Source of the DNA: an uncultured Lachnospiraceae bacterium
GTDB lineage: Bacteria > Bacillota > Clostridia > Lachnospirales > Lachnospiraceae
Assembly (NCBI GenBank): GCA_910586315.1
Contig: CAJUIP010000009.1
Span: forward strand, 30,339-94,338
Direction: 5' to 3'
Length of the DNA stretch: 64,000 bases
Part shown: positions 8,536-16,168 of the stretch, piece by piece
How the letters are laid out: every line of letters starts with the position of its first letter
Position numbering within the stretch: position 1 is the stretch's first letter
Program-made: the position numbers and the translations under genes
The notes under the pieces: model-generated
Told to the model about the DNA's origin: nothing
Seen by the model: the letters and a program-made list of their open reading frames with translations, nothing else
Databases searched by the model: none

Positions 8536-8572
8536 ATTATAATTCCAGGCATACAAATATGTCTAATGCCTG
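8536..8572 (-). promoter_or_regulatory. Promoter of the FGE-flavodoxin operon with inverted repeat
   Basis: On the minus strand TAGACA (8560-8565) and TATAAT (8536-8541) are separated by 18 bp. An inverted repeat, CAGGCAT (8546-8552) and ATGCCTG (8566-8572), brackets the -35 and is a candidate operator. The rest of the gap 8423-8707 has no ORF I support. Confidence 0.55.
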
Positions 8573-8707
8573 TATTAAATTATGATAAATGCTTAAGTTG
8601 CATTTTTAGTGCATGCAATTATATTCCTTTATATCATATCTCGTACCATCTTTTTTCAGCCTCGAATATAGCTCAGCGGCTTCACAAACACTCTGCAAAA
8701 AATCTTC

Positions 8708-9103
8708 CTAACTTAAACACCATTGTGCAATACTTTCAATCAATTTTGTAGGTAATACTCTATCATAAGGAAAATATATGGCATTTTTCTTAGTGACAAA
8801 ATTGTTTAACTCTAATGAAAACCTTTCCATAGCTGCATCCCCTACATAAAAACTGATGTGGTTTTTACAAGCAGAAAACGATATGGATTTTCCTTCCTTT
8901 TCATAATACGGCATACTCCATAATATACGCTCGTTTACACCTGGAACACTATTTTGTAATATAATCATCATTTCTGTTAAGCGGGTCTGTGTTTCTATGG
9001 GTTGTGAATTTATATATTCTAATACTGTTTTAGGCGCTTTCCCACAATAATGACTTTGATTTGTTCTTTTAAACTCTCTCCCGCATTTTGGACATATCCA
9101 CAT
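8708..9103 (-). CDS. DUF1801 (YdhG-like) protein with N-terminal zinc ribbon
   Basis: The 131-residue protein has a short N-terminal zinc-finger-like segment (CPKCGREF then HYC, residues 4-22) followed by a DUF1801/YdhG domain: LQNSVPGVNERILWSMPYY, SFSACKNHISFYVG and NAIYFPYDRVLP. Family members are called iron chaperones in some organisms, but the role here is unproven. GTGGAGG lies nine bases before the ATG at 9103; a longer in-frame start at 9151 lacks a site. Confidence 0.8.
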   Translation of the reverse strand: MWICPKCGREFKRTNQSHYCGKAPKTVLEYINSQPIETQTRLTEMMIILQNSVPGVNERILWSMPYYEKEGKSISFSACKNHISFYVGDAAMERFSLELNNFVTKKNAIYFPYDRVLPTKLIESIAQWCLS

Positions 9104-9339
9104 ATTCCGTTTCCTCCACAAATCGGATTTTATTGCTCTGCATCTTTCCATTATACCACGATTCCGGGAGTGCGGAAATAGGGAGTTTCTGCGGGATTTT
9201 TCTGTGGAAAAGTCCCGGAATGAAAAATATCGTTATATTGCAGGTCAGCAAACTTACGGATGGCGGCCGCCTGCCAATGAACCGTTTGAGATTTTTTTTC
9301 ATATACTAATTACACGAAAAAAGTAAAAGGAGAAGAGCA

Positions 9340-10134
9340 TTGGCAGTGATGAGAAAAGTAATCATAGATGCAGGGCACGGCGGAGAGGAGCCGGGGGCCA
9401 TATATAATGGGAGGCAGGAGAAAAATGATACGCTCCAGCTGGCTTTCGATGTGGGAAATGCCCTGGAGCGCCGGGGAATTCAGGTGGCCTATACCAGAGT
9501 GAACGATGTGTATGACAGTCCCTATGAAAAGGCCATGATGGGAAATCAGTCCGGTGCGGACCTGTTCCTATCTCTTCATCGGAATGCCATGCCGGTGCCG
9601 GGGACAGCCTCCGGTGTTGAGAGCCTGGTATATTCCGATGGGGGAACAGCGGCACTGTTTGGAAAAAATATTGATGAGGCGCTGGCATCAGTGGGCTGGA
9701 CGGACCTTGGAGTGAAGGAACGGCCGGGTCTTGTGGTGTTAAGGCGAACGAAAATGCCGGCGGTCTTAGTGGAAGCCGGATTCATTGACAGCGAGAAGGA
9801 CAATGCATTCTTTGACGCCAATATGGCGGCTACGGCGGATGCCATTGCTGATGGAATTGTAAAGACCTTTGAGGAGCTGGAAAGGAGAGTGCCTGTGTCC
9901 GGGGAGGAGCCGGGCTTTTATCTGGTGCAGACAGGAATTTACCGCCTGCGCTCCAATGCCGAGCGGGAGCTTTCAGAACTCAGAGCCCAGGGCTTCCCGG
10001 CCTTTTTGACCGCCAGAGATAATCTTTATTATGTCCGGGCGGGAGCGTTCCGGGAGCTTGACAGCGCGGCTGCCATGGAACGTCGTCTGAGAAATCTGGG
10101 ATACAACACAATTATTGTGAAAAGCGGCCAATAA
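9340..10134 (+). CDS. N-acetylmuramoyl-L-alanine amidase with SPOR domain
   Basis: Residues 5-175 form an Amidase_3 zinc domain: VIIDAGHGGEEPGA (first zinc His), a Glu in RQEKND, SLHRNAMP (second zinc His) and the catalytic Glu in VLVEAGFID. Residues 193-264 form a SPOR-like peptidoglycan-binding domain (GFYLVQTGIYR, LYYVRAGAF). The enzyme cleaves the stem peptide from muramic acid. AAAAGGAGA sits seven bases before a TTG at 9340; the ATG at 9349 is too far from it, so TTG is preferred. No signal peptide is visible, suggesting a mother-cell/spore role or atypical export. Confidence 0.9.
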   Translation: MAVMRKVIIDAGHGGEEPGAIYNGRQEKNDTLQLAFDVGNALERRGIQVAYTRVNDVYDSPYEKAMMGNQSGADLFLSLHRNAMPVPGTASGVESLVYSDGGTAALFGKNIDEALASVGWTDLGVKERPGLVVLRRTKMPAVLVEAGFIDSEKDNAFFDANMAATADAIADGIVKTFEELERRVPVSGEEPGFYLVQTGIYRLRSNAERELSELRAQGFPAFLTARDNLYYVRAGAFRELDSAAAMERRLRNLGYNTIIVKSGQ

Positions 10135-10214
10135 AGGGCCGATAAAGGGATAAAAAAGACTTAAGTTTTCCAGAAAAATATGGTATGATGGAATTGCACC
10201 CATAGGGGGCATTT

Positions 10215-10267
10215 CGCAATACATGCCCTTCGGGCGGGAGTCCGGCTTTTGCCGGACGGCAGAGCAT
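10215..10267 (+). repeat. Hairpin repeat R1, copy a
   Basis: This 53-bp unit matches 14741-14793 at 45 of 53 positions. It contains two consecutive hairpins, GCCCTTCGGGC and GTCCGGC-TTTT-GCCGGAC. It lies in the leader of the cytidylate-kinase-like gene. It resembles REP-type palindromic elements. Confidence 0.75.
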
Positions 10268-10305
10268 AAGATTTCAGTACAGAAGTGAAAGAAGGGGGCG
10301 TTTTT

Positions 10306-10947
10306 ATGGCAGGAGAAAATATGGTTATTACCATCGGCCGTCAGTACGGAAGCGGAGGAGCAGAAGTCGGAAAAAAGCTGGGGAAGCGGCTTGGCCTGAA
10401 TGTCTATGACAAGGAGATTTTAAAAATGACCTCCGATGAGAGTGGCATCCGGGAAAGTTATTTCCATCTGGCTGATGAGAGGGCAGGAAACAGGCTGCTC
10501 TACAAAATTGTCCAGTCCATGATTCCGGAAAATACGTCTCCGTCTCTGGGAGCCGATCTGGTTTCCGCTGACAATCTGTTCCGGTTTCAGTCAGCGGTGA
10601 TCCGCAAGCTGGCTCAGGAGGAGTCCTGCATTTTCGTAGGGCGCTGTGCGGATCATATCCTGGCCGGAATGGAAAAACTGGTGCGGGTGTTCGTCTATGC
10701 GGATATGGATGCCAGGGTGAAGAGAATCAGGGAAAAGGGATATTATGAAGATTCGGAGATAGTAAAAAACATCCGCCGTATGGATAAGGAACGCCGTGAT
10801 TACCATAGATATTATACAGGAAAAGACTGGGAATGCTTTGATAATTATGACCTGATTCTGAATTCTGCCAGAATCGGAACTGACGGATGCGTAGACTGCA
10901 TTCTGGAGTACATGAAAATCCGCGGCTGTTCCCCCATTAATTCGTAG
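10306..10947 (+). CDS. Cytidylate kinase-like protein
   Basis: The 213-residue P-loop protein starts MAGENMVITIGRQYGSGGAE. ITIGRQYGSGGAEVGKKLG is the Walker A region of the cytidylate-kinase-like family (Cmk2/AAA_26), and FVGRCADHIL and RIREKGYYED follow in the expected order. Such proteins transfer phosphate to a nucleotide, or are of unknown substrate in Lachnospiraceae. AAGGGGG precedes the ATG at 10306; the upstream in-frame GTG at 10285 would sit 5' of this site. A terminator follows at 11101. Confidence 0.82.
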   Translation: MAGENMVITIGRQYGSGGAEVGKKLGKRLGLNVYDKEILKMTSDESGIRESYFHLADERAGNRLLYKIVQSMIPENTSPSLGADLVSADNLFRFQSAVIRKLAQEESCIFVGRCADHILAGMEKLVRVFVYADMDARVKRIREKGYYEDSEIVKNIRRMDKERRDYHRYYTGKDWECFDNYDLILNSARIGTDGCVDCILEYMKIRGCSPINS

Positions 10948-11100
10948 GGAGAATGTACGGAATGACAGCGGGTCGGGCCGTCCGCCGCCGCAGGCGATTC
11001 ATGGGCATAGTTACTATTCACGGGAGGGGGGCATCTTCTTGCCCGAGTACCGCGGACAAACGAGTAACAGTTGCGGGAATGAAAGGGACATGATAAAATA

Positions 11101-11134
11101 AAGGCGGCTGCCATGATATGGCGGGCCGCCTTTT
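11101..11134 (+). terminator. Intrinsic terminator after the cytidylate-kinase-like gene
   Basis: AAGGCGGC (11101-11108) pairs with GCCGCCTT (11125-11132), with an inner GCCAT-GAT-ATGGC hairpin, then TTTTG. It lies about 150 nt after the stop. The preceding 10948-11100 is a GC-rich intergenic stretch with no ORF. Confidence 0.75.
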
Positions 11135-11177
11135 GATATTACAGAAAATGATTAAAAGCTTGTTTATTTTTGAATTT

Positions 11178-11220
11178 ATGGCGAAGAATAAATTTTTACC
11201 CTGCAAGGCGGCGGAAGGAG
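11178..11220 (+). repeat. MITE remnant forming the leader and RBS of the HAD gene
   Basis: These 43 bases match 28119-28161 inside MITE copy A at 37 positions, ending in GCGGAAGGAG against GGAGGAAGGAG. The last bases are the ribosome binding site of the HAD gene that starts at 11227, so an element fragment appears domesticated as a leader. Confidence 0.7.
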
Positions 11221-11226
11221 AACCTT

Positions 11227-11874
11227 ATGGAACACAAAAAAATACGCGCTGTGATTTTCGACATGGACGGCGTGATCGTAGACAGTGAAATTGTATATAT
11301 GGACTATCTTTTGGAGTTTGCCAGAACAAAGAACCCAAAAGTGACAATGGAGGAGTTAAACCCTATGGTGGGCTTAAGCAGGAAGGACAGCTGGACCATC
11401 ATGGAGAAGGCCATAAATAATGGAGAAAACTGGGAGGCGCTGCGGGACCAGTTTTCTGCTTTGGATATTTACAGCCAGGTGAATTATAAAAAAATTTTCC
11501 GGCCGGAAGCCCTTCATACAGCAAAGGAATTAAAAAGGAGGGGCTATGAAGTGGCCCTGGCATCTTCCACAGGCCCGAAGCTCATCGCGAGAATCATAGA
11601 AGAAACAGGCATTCGTCCGGTGTTTGATCTGATTGTCAGCGGAAAGCAGTTTGCACAGAGTAAACCCAACCCGGAAATTTACCATTATACGGCCAAAACC
11701 TTAGGTCTTTCGGAGGAGGAGTGCTTCGTCGTTGAGGACTCGACCGTTGGAATTGCTGCGGCAAAAAGGGCAAATATGACTGTGGCCGCTTTAAGAGACG
11801 GGAGATTCGGTTTTGACCAGAGCCAGGCGGACTATCATATTGACCGGATTGATGAAATTTTAAATTATCTGTAA
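11227..11874 (+). CDS. HAD-family sugar-phosphatase / beta-phosphoglucomutase-like
   Basis: The 215-residue protein has all HAD motifs: FDMDGVIVDSE (nucleophile Asp near residue 10), SST near residue 118, a Lys in QSKPNP and VVEDSTVGIAAA. The small helical cap is of the PGM/phosphatase subclass. It probably dephosphorylates or isomerises a phosphorylated sugar or nucleotide; the substrate cannot be told. AAGGAG lies seven bases before the ATG at 11227. It heads a tight group running to dusB. Confidence 0.88.
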   Translation: MEHKKIRAVIFDMDGVIVDSEIVYMDYLLEFARTKNPKVTMEELNPMVGLSRKDSWTIMEKAINNGENWEALRDQFSALDIYSQVNYKKIFRPEALHTAKELKRRGYEVALASSTGPKLIARIIEETGIRPVFDLIVSGKQFAQSKPNPEIYHYTAKTLGLSEEECFVVEDSTVGIAAAKRANMTVAALRDGRFGFDQSQADYHIDRIDEILNYL

Positions 11875-11888
11875 GGAAGGAGAAGGGA

Positions 11889-12248
11889 ATGGAAAAACAG
11901 GATTCTGTGGTGCTCTGCGGCGCCAGCTCCTATGAACAGAAATATTACTTTAATCAGCAGTTTAAAGCCCTTCCGGACCACATAAAGAAGGAGCTTCAGG
12001 TCATGTGCGTCCTGTTTACGGAGGATATCGGTGGAGTTTTAACTCTGGAATTTGCCCCGGACGGAACTCTGGAATTTCGGGTGCAGGCGGATGACAACGA
12101 TTATTTATTTGACGAAATTGGAAGCGAGCTGAAAATCCGCCGGTATCAGAGGGAGAAAAGGGAGCTCCTGGAGTCTCTGGAGTTATATTACCGGGTGATA
12201 TTCCTTGGAGAGGAAGTGAGGGAATCAGATGAGAAAGAGGAAATATAG
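11889..12248 (+). CDS. Conserved hypothetical protein (possibly DUF6145)
   Basis: The 119-residue acidic protein starts MEKQDSVVLCGASSYEQKYYFNQQF. It has no signal peptide or membrane helix. I recognise it only as a small protein conserved in Lachnospiraceae, perhaps DUF6145, with no known function. It follows the HAD gene by 14 bp with GGAGAAGG before the ATG and overlaps the next gene by 20 bp, so it belongs to the same operon. Confidence 0.7.
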   Translation: MEKQDSVVLCGASSYEQKYYFNQQFKALPDHIKKELQVMCVLFTEDIGGVLTLEFAPDGTLEFRVQADDNDYLFDEIGSELKIRRYQREKRELLESLELYYRVIFLGEEVRESDEKEEI

Positions 12249-12930
12249 TAAAATATGTATGGGTGTTTTCCTTGCGGCGGCGTTTAGTTTCATGACAGCA
12301 GTAAAAGTGCCTGCTGCAAATTATGGACCGGGAGGAAATGAGCTGAACATTCAATTTGATTACGATACTCAGGTCAACAATCCTGCCTATGACACGGGAT
12401 GGAACGGCGGGACAGGCCCCGGGAATACGGGAAGCAATCCTTTAGGCGACAGAGAAAAGCTCGAGGAAAATATTTTTTCCGGCGGCCCCAATTCCGAGGC
12501 AGCCAAAAAGTATATGGAGGAAGAGGAGAACGCCTTCTACATCCACAGCACATACCGGGGAGGCACCTGGCAGAAACAGGAAAACGGTGCCTGGAAGCTT
12601 TTTAAGACAGACGGACAGCCGGTTTCCAGCGAATGGGCCTATGTGGACGGAAAAACGTATCTGATTGACATGTACGGCATGATGCAGACCGGATTCCAAA
12701 AGGTCAACGGCTGCTGGTATTACTTCAATAGTACGGGAGCCATGCAGACCGGATGGCTTTTAAAGGAAGGAAAGTACTATTTCCTGAACAGCGACGGCTC
12801 CATGGCCTATGGCTGGGTTAATTCTGCTGGAAAGTGGTACTATCTGGACAATAATACAGGAGTCATGCTGACGAATACGTATACCCCCGACGGACGATAT
12901 GTAAGCGCGGAGGGGGAGTTGGTTCCATGA
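12229..12930 (+). CDS. Secreted protein with choline-binding-type cell-wall repeats
   Basis: The 233-residue protein has a signal peptide (residues 1-29, ending VPAA), a Gly/Asn-rich segment (about 33-75), and then at least four wall-binding repeats of about 20 residues between residues 105 and 225: KTYLIDMYGMMQTGFQKVNG, CWYYFNSTGAMQTGWL, YYFLNSDGSMAYGW, KWYYLDNNTGVM. These aromatic repeats bind choline or wall polymers. No catalytic domain is visible, so its role may be structural. It overlaps both neighbours, including a 4-base ATGA overlap with dusB. Confidence 0.85.
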   Translation: MRKRKYSKICMGVFLAAAFSFMTAVKVPAANYGPGGNELNIQFDYDTQVNNPAYDTGWNGGTGPGNTGSNPLGDREKLEENIFSGGPNSEAAKKYMEEEENAFYIHSTYRGGTWQKQENGAWKLFKTDGQPVSSEWAYVDGKTYLIDMYGMMQTGFQKVNGCWYYFNSTGAMQTGWLLKEGKYYFLNSDGSMAYGWVNSAGKWYYLDNNTGVMLTNTYTPDGRYVSAEGELVP

Positions 12931-13886
12931 CGCTAAAAATAGGTGGTGTGACCTTAAAAAACAACGTGATTCTGGCTCCTATGGCAGGTGTCACAGATCT
13001 TCCGTACCGGGTACTGTGCAGCGAACAGGGAGCCGGGCTTGTGTGTATGGAGATGGTCAGCGCCAAAGCGGTCCTTTATAAGAATAAGAACACGAAGGAG
13101 CTTTTAAAGGTGGACCCAAGAGAACACCCGGTATCGCTCCAGCTGTTTGGCTCCGACCCGCAGATTCTGTCGTCCATTGCCGGGGAACTGGAGGAGGGGC
13201 CCTTTGACATTTTTGACCTTAACATGGGCTGCCCGGTGCCGAAGGTCGTAAAGAATCACGAGGGCTCGGCCCTGATGAAAAATCCGAAGCTGGCGGAGGA
13301 AATTTTAACGGCTATGGTGAAAGCTATAAAAAAGCCTGTGACCGTGAAAATCCGCAAAGGCTTTGATGATTCCCGGATTAACGCGGTAGAGATTGCGAAA
13401 ATTGCGGAGGCCTGCGGCGTTTCGGCCGTCACCGTTCACGGAAGGACCAGGGAGCAGTATTATTCCGGGAAGGCTGACTGGGATATTATCCGTCAGGTAA
13501 AGGAGGCAGTGCGTATTCCTGTAATCGGAAACGGCGATGTGTTTTCACCGGAGGACGCCCTGGCTCTTAGAAAGGAGACCGGATGCGACGGAATCATGGT
13601 GGCCAGGGGAGCCAAGGGAAATCCATGGATTTTCAGGGAGATTACAGAGTATCTGGAAACCGGAAAAAAGCCAGAACGGCCGTCGAAGAAAGAGGTAAAG
13701 GAGATGATTCTTTGCCATGGACAGATGATGATGGAATTTAAGGGGGAAATGGCGGGAATGCGGGAGATGAGAAAGCACGTGGCCTGGTATACGGCCGGAT
13801 ACCCCAATTCCGCAGCTCTTAGGAAGGACATCAACACCGTATCTACCATGGAGGAGCTGGCGGCACTCATTGAGGAGAGACTATAA
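12927..13886 (+). CDS. dusB: tRNA-dihydrouridine synthase
   Basis: The 319-residue FMN-dependent TIM-barrel enzyme reduces uridines in the tRNA D-loop. Motifs are VILAPMAGVTDLPYR (residues 12-26), FDLNMGCPVPKVVK (catalytic Cys near 98), VTVHGRTREQYYSG and VIGNGDVFSPEDA. It overlaps the wall-protein stop by four bases and ends in a strong terminator. Its length is normal for DusB. Confidence 0.94.
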   Translation: MTLKIGGVTLKNNVILAPMAGVTDLPYRVLCSEQGAGLVCMEMVSAKAVLYKNKNTKELLKVDPREHPVSLQLFGSDPQILSSIAGELEEGPFDIFDLNMGCPVPKVVKNHEGSALMKNPKLAEEILTAMVKAIKKPVTVKIRKGFDDSRINAVEIAKIAEACGVSAVTVHGRTREQYYSGKADWDIIRQVKEAVRIPVIGNGDVFSPEDALALRKETGCDGIMVARGAKGNPWIFREITEYLETGKKPERPSKKEVKEMILCHGQMMMEFKGEMAGMREMRKHVAWYTAGYPNSAALRKDINTVSTMEELAALIEERL

Positions 13887-13888
13887 AA

Positions 13889-13921
13889 AGGCCTTGGCGT
13901 GAAAATTCGCCGAGGCTTTTT
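13889..13921 (+). terminator. Intrinsic terminator after dusB
   Basis: GCCTTGGCG (13891-13899) pairs with CGCCGAGGC (13908-13916) and is followed by TTTTT. Confidence 0.88.
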
Positions 13922-13922
13922 A

Positions 13923-13972
13923 TGCACAGGCCCATACAGAGGAATATGCCGTTAAAGCGGCGTGTGGGCCGC
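13923..13972 (+). repeat. Structured repeat R2, copy a
   Basis: Related to 36443-36493 and, more distantly, 63880-63915. An outer stem GGCCCATACA/TGTGTGGGCC and an inner GCCG/CGGC stem enclose the conserved string AGAGGAATATGCC. Compared with copy b the outer stem has changed on both sides and still pairs. Confidence 0.7.
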
Positions 13973-14018
13973 GCGGCGAGTAGGGAGAAGGTCTCCCCTA
14001 CCTGACTGGCAGGGGCTA

Positions 14019-14696
14019 TTAAAATAGCCCAATAGGCGTACTTTCATGGCCCTGGAAAATCAGCCGGAAGGTGGCTTTTTTTGACTCCTCCAGATGGCGG
14101 ACCATCATTTCCGCCGCTTCTTTCCAGTTTTTCTGAAGGCAGGGCCGTATGATATCCAGATGTTCCCGGAAGGTGTCCACCAGGCGGCTGTCGGAATCAT
14201 CTCCGGTCATATAGCGGAACCGTGCATTCTGGGTCCGGATCCGGTTGTAATTGCTTTGGATGTACGTATTGGGGCAGCATCTCACAATCATAAGATGAAA
14301 ATCGGAATCCAGATTATAAAAATAGTCGTTGTTCTGAAAACATTCGTTGTCCGCGTTTGTCTGAAGGAAAATATTATAGAACTCCTCTAAGCGGTCTGCG
14401 GGCAGCAGAGAGCCGTAATTTAAAAGAATATAGGGCTCGTAGAGATTCCGGACTTCGAAAATCATGTTGATATCATTGACCGTGAGGGGAGTGACCATAA
14501 TCCCGCGCTTGGGCTTTATTTCCACCAGCCCCTCCTGCTCCAGACGGCTTAAGGCATCACGGATGGGGGTGCGGCTTAATCCCAGAGCACCCGTAAGGAT
14601 TTCTTCATTTAAAAAGGTGCCCGGCGCAAATTCACAGGTGACAATTTTTTCACGGATGGCATTATATGCCAGGGTTTTCAAGTTGGTTTTCGGCAT
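14019..14696 (-). CDS. GntR/FadR-family transcriptional regulator (FCD domain)
   Basis: The 225-residue regulator has an N-terminal winged helix (AYNAIREKIVTCEFAPGTFL, LTGALGLSRTPIRDALSRLE; residues 8-65) and a C-terminal FCD ligand domain with metal-ligand-like His residues (DSDFHLMIVRCCP, REHLDII, MMVRHLEES). FCD regulators of this kind control uronate/aldonate genes. It is divergent from the ADH-TRAP-uxaBA operon, whose promoter carries GTATAC palindromes, so it probably represses that operon until a sugar acid binds. AAGGAGC lies seven bases before the ATG at 14696. Confidence 0.9.
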   Translation of the reverse strand: MPKTNLKTLAYNAIREKIVTCEFAPGTFLNEEILTGALGLSRTPIRDALSRLEQEGLVEIKPKRGIMVTPLTVNDINMIFEVRNLYEPYILLNYGSLLPADRLEEFYNIFLQTNADNECFQNNDYFYNLDSDFHLMIVRCCPNTYIQSNYNRIRTQNARFRYMTGDDSDSRLVDTFREHLDIIRPCLQKNWKEAAEMMVRHLEESKKATFRLIFQGHESTPIGLF

Positions 14697-14740
14697 GTTC
14701 ACGCTCCTTTTTCCGGAAAAGATATACCCGCCCGGGGATC

Positions 14741-14793
14741 CGTAATGCATGCCTTTCAGGCGGGTGCCCGGCCTTTGCCGGACGGCAAAGCAT
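14741..14793 (+). repeat. Hairpin repeat R1, copy b
   Basis: The second copy of the 53-bp R1 repeat (see 10215-10267), with GCCCGGC-CTTT-GCCGGAC as the stronger hairpin. It lies in the leader of the GntR gene, in reverse orientation relative to that gene. Confidence 0.75.
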
Positions 14794-14796
14794 CTG

Positions 14797-14969
14797 TTGT
14801 ATATAACAAAATTTTAACATAGTCCCGGTGGTTTTGCAATGGAAACCTTGATTCTGTATAAAGTGCACAAAAAAGTTGAAAATTATTTAGACAAGTATAC
14901 AAAATAATCGGAACCGGCTATTTTATATTGACTTTCCATGGGGATTCTTCTATAATCTGATGTATACAA
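14797..14969. promoter_or_regulatory. Candidate GntR operators (three GTATAC/GTATAT half-palindromes)
   Basis: TTGTATATAA (14797-14806), AAGTATACAA (14893-14902) and ATGTATACAA (14960-14969) share the core expected for FadR-type regulators (TNGTATACNA). The second lies upstream of the ADH -35 and the third at its start site. The 14697-15023 gap otherwise holds only R1 copy b. Confidence 0.6.
14928..14956 (+). promoter_or_regulatory. Promoter of the ADH-TRAP-uxaBA operon
   Basis: TTGACT (14928-14933), exact 17-bp spacer, TATAAT (14951-14956). One GTATAC palindrome overlaps the expected start point. Confidence 0.85.
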
Positions 14970-15023
14970 CAAGGGATACATTAATGATTTTACCAAATCA
15001 TGAATACAGGAGGAATGAAAGCC

Positions 15024-16067
15024 ATGAAAGCCATGAAAGCAATGTATATCAACGCCCCCGGCGAAGTGGAAATCAGAGACGTGGAGATGCCGGTGAGAAA
15101 AGCGGGAGAGGTATTACTGAAGATCCTTTACGGCGGGATCTGCGGAAGTGATCTGGGCTCCTATCGCGGAACTTTTGCATATTTTGATTATCCGCGAATT
15201 CCGGGCCATGAGTTTTCTGCTGAGGTCATTGAGGCGGATGAGAACAACGAGTACGGCATTAAGCCGGGGATGATCGTAACCTGCAATCCATATTTTAACT
15301 GCGGACACTGCTATTCCTGCGAACACGGAACCGTAAACGCATGCATGGACAATCAGACCATGGGATGCCAGAGGGACGGCGCCTTCCAGGAATACATAAC
15401 GATGCCCATCGAAAGAGTCTATGACGGAAAGGGAATGGATGCAAAAACACTGGCGGCTATCGAGCCCTTCTGCATCAGCTACCATGGCGTGAGCCGTGCC
15501 GGCGTGAAGGAAGGGGACAAGGTTCTTGTGGTAGGCGCGGGCACCATCGGCGTTCTTGCGGCAATCGCGGCAAAGGCGAAGGGAGCAACCGTTTACATTT
15601 CCGATGTCTCCGCCGGAAAGCTGGAAATGGCAAAAGACTTCGGCGTTGATGGAACTCTTCTTAACGATTCTCCAGAATCCTTTGAAAAGGGTGTAAACGA
15701 GATCACAAATGGAAATGGATTTGATGTTACCATCGAGGCCGTGGGTCTTCCGTCCACGTTCCAGAACTGTATTGACGCCTGCTGCTTTGGCGGACGCATG
15801 GTATTAATCGGAGTAGGAAAGAAGAATCTGGACTTTAATTTCACCTTGATTCAGAAGAAGGAATTAAATGTGTACGGTTCCAGAAACGCTATGAAGAAAG
15901 ACTTCCTGGAACTGATCGACATTGTAAATGCGAAGAAAGCCCCGCTGGAGAAGATTATCACAAATGTATATTCCTTTGATGAGGCGGCAAAGGCATTCGA
16001 TGATTTCGCACACAATCCCGGCGACATGTTAAAGGTTGTCATCGACTTTGGCAATATCGGCAAATAA
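15024..16067 (+). CDS. Zinc-dependent alcohol dehydrogenase, probable L-galactonate/L-gulonate-type dehydrogenase
   Basis: The 347-residue medium-chain dehydrogenase has the catalytic-zinc residues CGSD and GHEF, a structural-zinc loop with CNPYFNCGHCYSCEHG, and the NAD motif VVGAGTIGVLA near residue 165. It resembles the LgoD/YjjN-RspB group, which oxidise C5 of L-galactonate or L-gulonate. As uxaB and uxaA follow but no uronate isomerase is present, L-galactonate to D-tagaturonate is the best guess. The start region is three 9-bp ATGAAAGC(C/A) repeats (15015-15041); AGGAGG at 15008-15013 best serves the ATG at 15024, though 15033 is also possible. Confidence 0.82.
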   Translation: MKAMKAMYINAPGEVEIRDVEMPVRKAGEVLLKILYGGICGSDLGSYRGTFAYFDYPRIPGHEFSAEVIEADENNEYGIKPGMIVTCNPYFNCGHCYSCEHGTVNACMDNQTMGCQRDGAFQEYITMPIERVYDGKGMDAKTLAAIEPFCISYHGVSRAGVKEGDKVLVVGAGTIGVLAAIAAKAKGATVYISDVSAGKLEMAKDFGVDGTLLNDSPESFEKGVNEITNGNGFDVTIEAVGLPSTFQNCIDACCFGGRMVLIGVGKKNLDFNFTLIQKKELNVYGSRNAMKKDFLELIDIVNAKKAPLEKIITNVYSFDEAAKAFDDFAHNPGDMLKVVIDFGNIGK

Positions 16068-16168
16068 AAAGTAACCTTCTCCGGAATACCGGAGTGAGAA
16101 GCAGAGGCTCTGAGGGAATCGGACCTTTGCGGAATAAAAACAAAATTTTAAAACGGAGGGAAAAGATT

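Noticed and set aside
11040..11134. Possible small RNA: TTGCGG-N17-TAAAAT followed by a hairpin with TTTT
   Set aside because: The predicted start falls on the first base of the terminator stem, leaving no RNA body; better read as the terminator of the upstream gene.
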